Source of the DNA: CAZRXG01 sp964603985
Lineage (GTDB): Bacteria > Chloroflexota > Anaerolineae > Aggregatilineales > UBA3940
NCBI GenBank assembly: GCA_964603985.1
Contig: CAZRXG010000016.1
Span: forward strand, 1 to 64,000
DNA: 64,000 nt
Direction of reading: 5' to 3'
Positions 34,844-41,648 of the stretch are shown here, piece by piece (within the stretch, counting starts at the first letter, position 1; every line of letters starts with the position of its first letter). The notes under the pieces are model-generated. The model did not search any database, had not been told where the DNA came from, and saw nothing but the letters and a program-made list of their open reading frames with translations. The translations under genes and the position numbers were made by a program.

Positions 34844-35299
34844 GGCAGCACCTCCTCTGGCATTTTCTGAGCCTCACGCCCGGAATCACTGGCGGTCAGA
34901 AGCTTAAAGTGACGAGATGCGGGGAGGGTCTGGGGAGAAGTCTCGAATGGCCCGCGAGTTAAGATGGCAATCGCATGTGTGACCGCGAAATGATCGACCT
35001 GAAACGTAAACCTGATGATCCTGCTTCTGACAAAGGCAATTTACGCCTGTCCGTTAAACTACAACGGCACCGACTTTCAGCATAGCAGAAGTTACCCATC
35101 TTGGGAAATCCCGTCTCTGCTCCGGCTGAGGCAGCGGACTGCATCACGGGGCGGGGCGGCAACCACAGCCCCGCCCAGCCGGAACGAAAAGCGGGGCGAC
35201 CGTCAGGGGATGCACAGAAACATCAGGGGGTGAACCACGCACCCACTCCCCCGAATCAAAAAGCCCCCGCGCGGGGGGCATGATGGTACATCACCTGTG
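34844..35299. other. Long spacer with repeat arm, GC hairpin and terminator
   Basis: This 456-bp stretch has no convincing gene. It contains the right arm of the inverted repeat (34964-34976), a tRNA-like but non-folding segment around 35025-35080, and a CCGGAACGAAAAGCGGGG element near 35174 that recurs near 38433. It also holds the terminator at 35258-35279. Confidence 0.5.
35258..35279 (-). terminator. Intrinsic terminator of lipoprotein gene A
   Basis: On the minus strand, GCCCCC / GGGGGC pairs form a hairpin followed by TTTTTGATTCGGGG. It lies 21 bp past the stop of the gene at 35300. The same sequence recurs with small changes at 36177, 37065 and 38490. Confidence 0.85.
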
Positions 35300-36097
35300 C
35301 TATTCGGTCTGCCCCTCCACGTACAGCTCGTAGTGGTCTATTTCGCCCGCCGCCTCATACGCGATGATCTCAAACGGGGAAGTGCCTCCCGCTGCTACTG
35401 TATGGTCCGTGGTGAAAGCGTAAACGGTGGCGACTATGTTGTTATCGGCGTCGTAGAAAGCCGCCGAGATTCCCACAAACACAGCATCCTCCGACCCGAT
35501 ATTCTTGACTTCACCCTGTACGACGTAGTTCGCGTATTCATCAACCCTGCCGTTGTGCGATATGATTTCGAGATCCTTATACGGCTCGAAGTACAGTGCC
35601 TCCTCCGCTTCGACCGTGACCTCATAATCCGCCCACCCGCCAACGTCGTCGATGAAGACCAGAATGAAAGGGGACATTTCGCCCGGCTCGATAACGTCCA
35701 GGTCGGTAAAGGTGAACTCCGAGGCGACCATCGCACCCTGAGCATCGCGCAGCACGACGACGGGTTTTACATACTCAAGAGAGACGGTCCCGGTATTCCT
35801 GACCACGCCAACGAAACTCAGGTAGCCAACGTCGTCGATATACCAATTGATGGCAGCCACCTCCGCAGCAACGACCCCGCCGGGCTGCGGCTCCTTGACC
35901 GGCTGCTCCTCTGCTGCCTTCTCGACCGGCTCGCTCTCTGGTTCCTGCGCTTCGGCTGGGGCAGCTTCCTCGACCGGCTGCGTTTCGACCTCAACAGCCG
36001 CACCGCTCTCCGTGGCGACGACCTCGCTGCTTCCGCACGCGAGTAAGGCCAGCACCGGCACGGCCAGCACGAGAATCGGCCACAGTTTTCGGCTCAT
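35300..36097 (-). CDS. FxLYD-like lipoprotein (copy A)
   Basis: 265 residues. A signal peptide ends in a lipobox LLAC (Cys21), followed by a Glu/Pro/Ala-rich stalk (about 25-80). Two beta-sandwich repeats follow (about 82-175 and 178-265), with GVVRNTGTVSLEYVKPVVVL and GEVKNIGSEDAVFVGISAAF patterns typical of FxLYD or DUF3426-like domains. It is anchored on the outer face of the membrane. It is a tandem paralogue of the next gene (same length, high identity in the folded part). GGAAGG lies upstream of the ATG. Function is unknown. Confidence 0.85.
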   Translation of the reverse strand: MSRKLWPILVLAVPVLALLACGSSEVVATESGAAVEVETQPVEEAAPAEAQEPESEPVEKAAEEQPVKEPQPGGVVAAEVAAINWYIDDVGYLSFVGVVRNTGTVSLEYVKPVVVLRDAQGAMVASEFTFTDLDVIEPGEMSPFILVFIDDVGGWADYEVTVEAEEALYFEPYKDLEIISHNGRVDEYANYVVQGEVKNIGSEDAVFVGISAAFYDADNNIVATVYAFTTDHTVAAGGTSPFEIIAYEAAGEIDHYELYVEGQTE

Positions 36098-36176
36098 AAC
36101 CGCCTTCCTGCGAATTGTGTGGGGTTAACGACCAGCAGTATAGCACGAAAGATCTGCCGCGCGAGTCCCCCGAATC

Positions 36177-36198
36177 AAAAAGCCCCCGCAAAGGGGGC
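36177..36198 (-). terminator. Intrinsic terminator of lipoprotein gene B
   Basis: GCCCCC / GGGGGC hairpin with TTTTTGATTCGGGG after it on the minus strand, 21 bp past the stop at 36219. Near copy of the one after gene A, which shows that the duplicated unit included the terminator. Confidence 0.85.
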
Positions 36199-36218
36199 AT
36201 GATGGTATATCACCTATT

Positions 36219-37016
36219 CTATTCGGTTTGCCCCTCCACGTACAATTCGTAGTGGTCGATTTCGCCCGCCGAATCAAGCACGATGATCTCGAACGGAGAG
36301 GTACCTCCCGCCACTACCGTATCGAGCACGGTGAAAGTAAAGCCTACGGCGACTATGTTGTTATCGGCGTCGTAGAGGGCAGCCGAGATCTCAACAAACA
36401 CGGCATCTTCCGAACCGATATTCTTGACTTCCCCCTCTATGATATAGTCTGTATATTCATCGGCACTGCCACTATGCGATATGATTTCGAGGTCTTTGTA
36501 TGGCTCGGAGAACACTGCCTCATCCGCTTCGACCATAATTTCATAATCTGTCCATTCGCCAACGTCGTCGGTGAAGAACAAAATGAAAGGGGACGTTCCG
36601 CCCGGCTCAATGACGTCCAACTCGGTATAGGTGAACTCCAAGGCGACCATCGCCCCCTGGGCATCGCGCAGCGTGACAATAGGCTTTACAAACTCAAGAG
36701 CGACGGTCCCGGTATTCTTGATCACTCCAACGAAATTCAAGTAGCCGGTGATATCGGTGTACCAATTGATGGCAACCACCTCTGTAGCAATGGCCTCTTC
36801 GGGCTGCGGTTCCTCGACCGCCTCCTCAACCGGTTGCTCCTCGACTGCCTCGCCCTCCGGTTCCTGCGCTTCGGTCGGGGCAGCTTCTTTGACAGGCTCT
36901 CCTTCGAACTTGGCAGCCGCGCTTTTCTCCTTGGTGGCGGTCTCGCCGATCCCGCACGCAAGCGAGGCCAGCACCAGCGCAGCCAGCACGAGAAACGGCC
37001 ACAGTTTCCGGATCAT
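36219..37016 (-). CDS. FxLYD-like lipoprotein (copy B)
   Basis: 265 residues from the ATG at 37016, which has GAGGGGGGATC upstream. A signal peptide with lipobox SLAC (Cys21) is followed by an acidic stalk with Glu/Pro/Val repeats, then two FxLYD-like beta repeats (GVIKNTGTVALEFVKPIVTL and GEVKNIGSEDAVFVEISAAL). It differs from copy A mainly in the stalk. Tandem duplication with the shared terminator is clear. Copy B has more A/T-ending codons, suggesting some divergence time. Confidence 0.85.
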   Translation of the reverse strand: MIRKLWPFLVLAALVLASLACGIGETATKEKSAAAKFEGEPVKEAAPTEAQEPEGEAVEEQPVEEAVEEPQPEEAIATEVVAINWYTDITGYLNFVGVIKNTGTVALEFVKPIVTLRDAQGAMVALEFTYTELDVIEPGGTSPFILFFTDDVGEWTDYEIMVEADEAVFSEPYKDLEIISHSGSADEYTDYIIEGEVKNIGSEDAVFVEISAALYDADNNIVAVGFTFTVLDTVVAGGTSPFEIIVLDSAGEIDHYELYVEGQTE

Positions 37017-37064
37017 GATCCCCCCCTCTGAATTGTATGCTTTCACTGACGGTCAGTATAGCAC

Positions 37065-37086
37065 AAAAAGCCCCCGCGCCGGGGGC
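37065..37086 (-). terminator. Intrinsic terminator of the pentapeptide gene
   Basis: GCCCCC / GGGGGC hairpin with a TTTTT run on the minus strand, 56 bp past the stop at 37142. It shares the hairpin with the other copies, but the following bases are TTTTTGTGC, not TTTTTGATTC. Confidence 0.8.
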
Positions 37087-37141
37087 CTCCGACCGGCCAC
37101 ACACCCGGCCCTCACCCCCGCCGACCGGGGTCAGCACCCAG

Positions 37142-38386
37142 TCAGTCGGGGCGGGGCTGGTCGGCATCGCCCCGGTAGGCAGGCGAGTCGGGATCATCGG
37201 AGCGCCAGAAGTCGGGGTGATCGGGGTCGGTGAAGCGGGTCATGTCGGTGCGGCGTGTCCAGGGAGTGCCGTCGGGGAGGGTGGTGTCCCTGTCGAATGT
37301 GGCCCCTTGCAGGTTGGCCCCGCTCAAGTCCGCCCCTTCCAGGTTGGCCCCGCTCAGGTTTGCTCCTTCCAGGTTGGCATTGCTAAAATCCGCTCCAGTC
37401 AGGGCTTCACCACTTAAGCCGTATCCACGCCAGAAGTCGGGATGATCGGGGTCGGTGAAGCGAGTCACATCGGTGCCGGGCGTCCAGTAGGTCCCGTCAG
37501 GGAGCCGGGTTCTCTCGCTGAATTTGATCGACTCCATTTCCGCCCCCTTCAGGTTCGCCCCTTGCAGGTTTGTCCCCTGCAGATCAGCCATGCCCAGGTT
37601 TGCCCCCTCCAGGTTCGCCCCTTGCAGGTTTGCCCCCTGCAGATCAGCCATGCCCAGGTATGCCCCTTGCAGGTTGGCCCCCTCCATCCACGCCTCCTGC
37701 AGGTTGGCCAGGAACAGGCCCGCCTCTTGCAGGTTGGTCCCGCACAGGAATGCCCCTTGCAGGTTGGCTTCCCGCAGAGCCGCCCCTTCCAGGTTGGCAC
37801 TGGACAGGCGCACCCAACGCAGGTCGGCCATGGACAGAGTCGCCTCCTGCAGGTCGGCACTGGAGAGGATCGCCCCTCGCAGGTTTGCCCCTTGCAGGTC
37901 CGCTCCCTGCAGCTTGGCCCAGCTCAGATCCGCTCCCTGCAGGTTAGCTCCGCGCAGGTTTACCCCTTGCAGTCTGGCTTCTTGCAGGAACACCTCTTGC
38001 AAGTCAGTCCCTCCCAGATCGGCCCCTTCGAGCGAGCCATCGTTAATCCAGCCCTTAATCCGCAGTATTCGCACGGCATCAATTGCATACTCCCTGTTGG
38101 GATTGCCCATTTGCAGGATCAACTCATCCTTGCGCCCGGCCTGCTGAACGGCGCTGGCTACAAATCCGAGCAAGACGGCGGTAATGACAGCCCCGACCAA
38201 CTCGACGCTCACACCTTGCAGCCACCTGGCCCACCATCGTTTTCGTGTCCGGTCGCGCGGCTGCCCGGCATCCGGGGCCTCGGCACATTCAATTTCTCGC
38301 CGCAGTGACGCTCGTCCGAAAGCATATGCCATCCCCAGCATGCCGCCCAGCCCCAGAACCAGCACAAACCAGTGGATTGTGTTCAT
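37142..38386 (-). CDS. Membrane pentapeptide-repeat protein
   Basis: 414 residues. Two N-terminal membrane helices (about 4-25 and 55-78) precede about 45 pentapeptide repeats of the A(D/N)LXX type (about 115-380, for example LQGANLRGANLQGADLSWAK). These form a right-handed beta-helix. A DHPDFWR linker interrupts the repeats, and a related one forms the C-terminus (about 290 and 390). Some pentapeptide proteins shield DNA gyrase, but the membrane anchor makes that unlikely here. A truncated copy of the tail lies at 34106-34174. Confidence 0.9.
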   Translation of the reverse strand: MNTIHWFVLVLGLGGMLGMAYAFGRASLRREIECAEAPDAGQPRDRTRKRWWARWLQGVSVELVGAVITAVLLGFVASAVQQAGRKDELILQMGNPNREYAIDAVRILRIKGWINDGSLEGADLGGTDLQEVFLQEARLQGVNLRGANLQGADLSWAKLQGADLQGANLRGAILSSADLQEATLSMADLRWVRLSSANLEGAALREANLQGAFLCGTNLQEAGLFLANLQEAWMEGANLQGAYLGMADLQGANLQGANLEGANLGMADLQGTNLQGANLKGAEMESIKFSERTRLPDGTYWTPGTDVTRFTDPDHPDFWRGYGLSGEALTGADFSNANLEGANLSGANLEGADLSGANLQGATFDRDTTLPDGTPWTRRTDMTRFTDPDHPDFWRSDDPDSPAYRGDADQPRPD

Positions 38387-38452
38387 GTCCCGCTCGCCCC
38401 CTCCCGTTTTGGAGCAACCATAACACCGGGCTGCCGGAATGAAAAGCGGGGT

Positions 38453-38475
38453 GGCGGTTAGCTGTTAGCGGCCCT
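38453..38475. repeat. Short heptamer repeats
   Basis: GGCGGTTAGCTGTTAGCGG contains two to three units of the TTAGCGG type seen after the HAMP gene. Upstream lies CCGGAATGAAAAGCGGGG, matched near 35174. Confidence 0.4.
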
Positions 38476-38489
38476 CACTGCCCCGAATC

Positions 38490-38511
38490 AAAAAGCCCCC
38501 GCGCCGGGGGC
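38490..38511 (-). terminator. Intrinsic terminator of the iron block
   Basis: GCCCCC / GGGGGC hairpin with TTTTTGATTCGGGG on the minus strand, 25 bp after the DtxR-family stop. It closes the feo-suf-repressor gene run. Confidence 0.85.
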
Positions 38512-38535
38512 CTCCGACAGTACCTCACTCCCCTC

Positions 38536-39210
38536 TCACCCTGCCGTCTCCTTCTCGTCCACCGCGACCAGGATGCGGGCGGCGATCTCGCGCCCCAGCG
38601 CGACCGGCTGCCCGTCGACCAGCACCTCGAACGGCCCATCGTAGGGCGCGATGCCCTCGACGCGCACCCACAGGCCGGGGTAGATCCCGCGCCCGGCCAG
38701 GTATTCCAGCAGCGCGGTCTCCTCCGGGAAGACACGCGCCACGCGCCCACCCTGCCCGACCGCCAGGTCGCCGAGCGGCGTCGCGGGCGGCTCTTCGAGC
38801 GGGCGTCCGGCGGCGGGGATGGCGTTGCCGTGTGGACAGGTGGGAGGGTGCTCCAGGAAGGCGGCCAGTGCCTCGGTGACCTCGTCGGAGGTGACGTGCT
38901 CCAGACGGCAGGCGGGGTCGTGCGCGTGCTCCCAGGCGAGGCCGAGGTGATCGGTCAGGAAACGCTCCCACAGGCGGTGGCGGCGCAGCACCCTGACCGC
39001 GCAGCGGCGGCCCCGGCCGGTGAGCGTGACGCCTTTGTAGGGGGTGTGGACGACCATGTCACGCTCGACCAGGCGCTTGATCATCTCGGTGGCCGCGACG
39101 GGCGTCACGCCCCAGCGCTCGGCGATGCGCGAGATGGCGACCGGGTCGTCGCCGTTCTCCAGCTCAAGAATGGTCTTGAGATACATCTCTAAGGTTTCGG
39201 ACGTGTCCAT
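38536..39210 (-). CDS. DtxR/MntR-family metal-dependent repressor
   Basis: 224 residues from the ATG at 39210 with GGGGGAG upstream. The N-terminal winged helix (about 1-65) has ISRIAERWGVTPVAATEMIKRL. The dimer and metal domain (about 66-135) has RHRLWERFLTDHLGL and HDPACRLEHVTSDE, with CPHGN (about 123-127) giving the usual metal ligands. A C-terminal FeoA/SH3-like domain is present (about 142-217). DtxR proteins repress iron or manganese uptake genes when loaded with metal. It follows feoABC and sufC-sufB/D on the same strand, so iron response is the simplest reading. Whether it senses Fe or Mn is not fixed by sequence. Confidence 0.93.
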   Translation of the reverse strand: MDTSETLEMYLKTILELENGDDPVAISRIAERWGVTPVAATEMIKRLVERDMVVHTPYKGVTLTGRGRRCAVRVLRRHRLWERFLTDHLGLAWEHAHDPACRLEHVTSDEVTEALAAFLEHPPTCPHGNAIPAAGRPLEEPPATPLGDLAVGQGGRVARVFPEETALLEYLAGRGIYPGLWVRVEGIAPYDGPFEVLVDGQPVALGREIAARILVAVDEKETAG

Positions 39211-39243
39211 GTCTCCCCCCAAACACGCTCCCTCACCCGGTGG

Positions 39244-40464
39244 CTACTCCTCCCCGTGCCCGGCCAGCTCGACGATCTCGGCGATGCGGGCGTCAAGCTC
39301 CGGGCCGAGGCCCTCAATGTCGGTATCGAGGAAGCCGCGAATGATCATCGAGATCGCCTCGCGCTCCTCCATGCCGCGCGCCTGGAGGTACTCGACCTGC
39401 TCCGGCGCGATCTTGCCGATGCTGGCCTCGTGGCTCATGCGGGCTTCGGGGTGCATGGCGACCAGGCCGGGGATCGACTCGATGAAGCCATCCACCTTGG
39501 GGTCGAGCAGCAGCCCGGCGCAGTCGACGTGGGCGCGGCAACCGGCGTTACCGTACAGCAGGCCCTTCTGGTAGATGTGCCCGCCGGTGCACACGCCGCG
39601 ATGGGCAAGCTCGGCGCTGCTGCCTTCACCGTTGAGGTACACCTCGCCGCCGATGTCGATGGTCGCGCCCTGGGAGCCGAGGATGATGGTCAGGTACTTG
39701 GCCGACGCGCCCTCGCCGTTGAGCCAGGTGCGGGGGTTGGATTGGATGTCTTTGGCCGGGCGCAGCGAGACGTAGTTGCTGATCAGCGAGCCGCCCGCCT
39801 CGACGATTGTGCCGGAGCGGGGCCGCACCACGATCTCCGGGCTCCAGCTATGCACCATGGTGCTGGTCAGCGTGGCATTCGGGCCGATGTAGTTCTCGGT
39901 GACGGCGAAGTGCACGCCGCGCCCCGCGCCGTGCCCCGACACGCAGCCGGTGATCAGGTGAAGCTCGGAGTCCTCCTCCAGGATGACGACGTTGTGCAGG
40001 ATCTGGGCGATGTTGGCGCTCGCCATGTAGAGCGCGGCCTGGCAGGGCATCGTCACCTTCGCCCCCTGCCTGACGCGCACGAAGAACCCGACCGGCTCCG
40101 GCTGGGCGGCGCAGCGGGCGGTGACGTCATCCAGGTCGGTGGGGGTGGCCTGCCAGTAATACTTCTCGCGCAGCCAGTCGTACCTGTTCAGCGCCTCGGC
40201 GATGGGCAGGATCTCCAGATCGTCGGTCGTGCCCTCGGCGCACAGCGCGTGGAAGTCGCGCATGATGTACGTGCCGGAGCGCGGCTCCCCTTCGAGCAGC
40301 ACGCCCACCTCGGAGAGCGCCGCCGCGTCGTCGTCCGCCACGCGGTCGGTGGGGACCAGGGACGGGGGCGGGGCGTCGGACGTGGTGGTGAGCCGGGTCA
40401 GGTCGAAGGACTCGACGAGGTCGGGGGAGTCGGCGCGGCGATCCTGCGGTGCTTTGACGGCCAT
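39244..40464 (-). CDS. SufB/SufD-family Fe-S scaffold protein
   Basis: 406 residues with the SufBD beta-helix core (about 140-330), showing NYIGPNATLTSTMVHSW and NGEGSSAELAHRGV. A helical C-terminus reads EQVEYLQARGMEEREAISMI, as in SufB and SufD. It partners with SufC, four bases upstream, to build Fe-S clusters. Only one SufBD-type subunit is present and no SufS, SufU or SufE is nearby, which resembles the minimal two-gene SMS/SufBC-type machinery reported in archaea and deep-branching bacteria. The ATG has GGAGAGG upstream. Confidence 0.92.
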   Translation of the reverse strand: MAVKAPQDRRADSPDLVESFDLTRLTTTSDAPPPSLVPTDRVADDDAAALSEVGVLLEGEPRSGTYIMRDFHALCAEGTTDDLEILPIAEALNRYDWLREKYYWQATPTDLDDVTARCAAQPEPVGFFVRVRQGAKVTMPCQAALYMASANIAQILHNVVILEEDSELHLITGCVSGHGAGRGVHFAVTENYIGPNATLTSTMVHSWSPEIVVRPRSGTIVEAGGSLISNYVSLRPAKDIQSNPRTWLNGEGASAKYLTIILGSQGATIDIGGEVYLNGEGSSAELAHRGVCTGGHIYQKGLLYGNAGCRAHVDCAGLLLDPKVDGFIESIPGLVAMHPEARMSHEASIGKIAPEQVEYLQARGMEEREAISMIIRGFLDTDIEGLGPELDARIAEIVELAGHGEE

Positions 40465-40468
40465 ATAC

Positions 40469-41224
40469 CTACCTCTCCTTCCCCATGCACCGGGCGCACT
40501 GCTCGTAGCCGCCCCTGGCGACGGTGTCCATGATCAGGCTGGGATTGCCGGAGCAGGCCAGCCGCCCGTTCAGCATGACGTGCGCCTTGTCCGCGTAGAC
40601 GTAATCCAGGATGTGACCGGTGTGGGTGATGACCAGCCCTGCCCGGCGGCGGGCCGGGTGAGTGGAATTCATCGAGAAAAGCCGGTTGACCATCGCGCCC
40701 ACCAGCTCCAGCGCGACCAGGTCGACGCCGGAGTCAGGCTCGTCCATCATGCCGAGGCGGGGATGGGTAGCCAGCAGTTGCAGCAGCTCGGAGCGCTTGA
40801 TCTCGCCGCCCGACAGCCCGGCGTTGATGTCGCGGTCGAGGAACGATCCCATGCGCGCGTCTTCGACCAGCGCCTCCACCTCGGCGGCATGCTCCGGCTC
40901 GCGGGCGGCAACGTAGTCGAGCACGTGGCGCAGCCGGACGCCGGAGATGGTGGGCGGGCGCTGCTGGGCCATGCCGATGCCCAGCCGGGCGCGCTCGGTG
41001 ACATCCAACTCGGTGATGTCCTGGCCGTCGAAGCGAATCTGTCCCTGCGTGACCCGGTACTCCGAAAAGCCCATGACGGCCATCATCAGCGACGTTTTGC
41101 CGCTGCCGTTCGGGCCCAGCAGGGCGTGGACCTCACCGTCGGGGATGGTCAGGTCGATGCCGTGCAGTAGTTCCTGCCCATCCACGCTGACGTACAGGTC
41201 TTTGATCTCTAACAGGTCGGTCAT
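40469..41224 (-). CDS. sufC: Fe-S assembly ATPase SufC
   Basis: 251 residues from the ATG at 41224, with GGGAGAGG upstream. It is a soluble ABC ATPase with Walker A GPNGSGKTS, ABC signature LSGGEIKRSELLQ, Walker B MMDEPDSGVDL and the switch His in THTGH. The SufC-specific acidic EPDSGVD follows Walker B. The C-terminus ends in YEQCARCMGKER, a Cys pair extension not found in E. coli SufC. It pairs with the adjacent SufB/D-type protein. A consensus promoter at 41270-41300 can drive these two genes apart from feo. Confidence 0.95.
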   Translation of the reverse strand: MTDLLEIKDLYVSVDGQELLHGIDLTIPDGEVHALLGPNGSGKTSLMMAVMGFSEYRVTQGQIRFDGQDITELDVTERARLGIGMAQQRPPTISGVRLRHVLDYVAAREPEHAAEVEALVEDARMGSFLDRDINAGLSGGEIKRSELLQLLATHPRLGMMDEPDSGVDLVALELVGAMVNRLFSMNSTHPARRRAGLVITHTGHILDYVYADKAHVMLNGRLACSGNPSLIMDTVARGGYEQCARCMGKER

Positions 41225-41269
41225 TGTGCCTCTCCCGGCGGTTATCAATCAATCAATGTTATCGGCCTG

Positions 41270-41300
41270 ATTATAGCGTTCAACGCCAGCCTGCTGTCAA
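41270..41300 (-). promoter_or_regulatory. Consensus sigma-70 promoter for sufC
   Basis: On the minus strand TTGACA (41300-41295) and TATAAT (41275-41270) are perfect consensus hexamers with a 19-bp spacer, slightly longer than ideal. Downstream, GATAAC appears twice (separated by ATTGATTGATT) before the ribosome site, a candidate operator. Confidence 0.7.
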
Positions 41301-41344
41301 CAATTCGTGGGGGGAAGGAATGAGACGCGGCCAGCAGCCTACCT

Positions 41345-41638
41345 CTACGTGCAGCAATTGCAGGGCGGCGAAGCGGCCTCCGCCTGAAGCTCATCGCCGG
41401 TCACCAGCTCGTAGCGGCGCGGCATCTGAATGACGTACGGGCAGCCGCCTTTGATCCCGCACGTGGTGCAGGCGGGCAGGCCGCCGACCTCGCGCAGCCG
41501 GCCCTTACGCACCCAATAGCCGATCATGCCCTCCAGCATGGCCGGTTCGATGCCCAGCCTCGCGGCCATCTGCGCCAGCGAGAGCGGCCCGGTCGCGGTT
41601 TCGAAGATGTCCAATACCTGTCGCAGTGTGGTGGTCAC
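41345..41638 (-). CDS. feoC: FeoC-like winged-helix protein
   Basis: 97 residues from a GTG at 41638 with AGGGAGGGGATC upstream. The longer ATG-started frame overlaps feoB and has no family match. FeoC proteins are small winged helices at the end of feo operons that regulate FeoB or bind a labile Fe-S cluster. The N-terminal helix-turn-helix is LRQVLDIFETATGPLSLAQMA. A Cys cluster follows (CTTCGIKGGC, Cys57, 60, 66), then a second group CNCC near the C-terminus (93, 95, 96). It starts 10 bp after the feoB stop. Confidence 0.85.
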   Translation of the reverse strand: MTTTLRQVLDIFETATGPLSLAQMAARLGIEPAMLEGMIGYWVRKGRLREVGGLPACTTCGIKGGCPYVIQMPRRYELVTGDELQAEAASPPCNCCT

Positions 41639-41648
41639 GATCCCCTCC

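Noticed and set aside
35025..35085. tRNA-like sequence (GTAGTTTAACGG on the minus strand)
   Set aside because: The D-arm-like text is suggestive, but no T-arm GGTTCGA motif or closed acceptor stem could be formed.
37142..38050. Array-like repeats that could be taken for CRISPR
   Set aside because: The periodic sequence is the coding repeat of the pentapeptide protein; there are no identical repeats with unique spacers and no cas genes.
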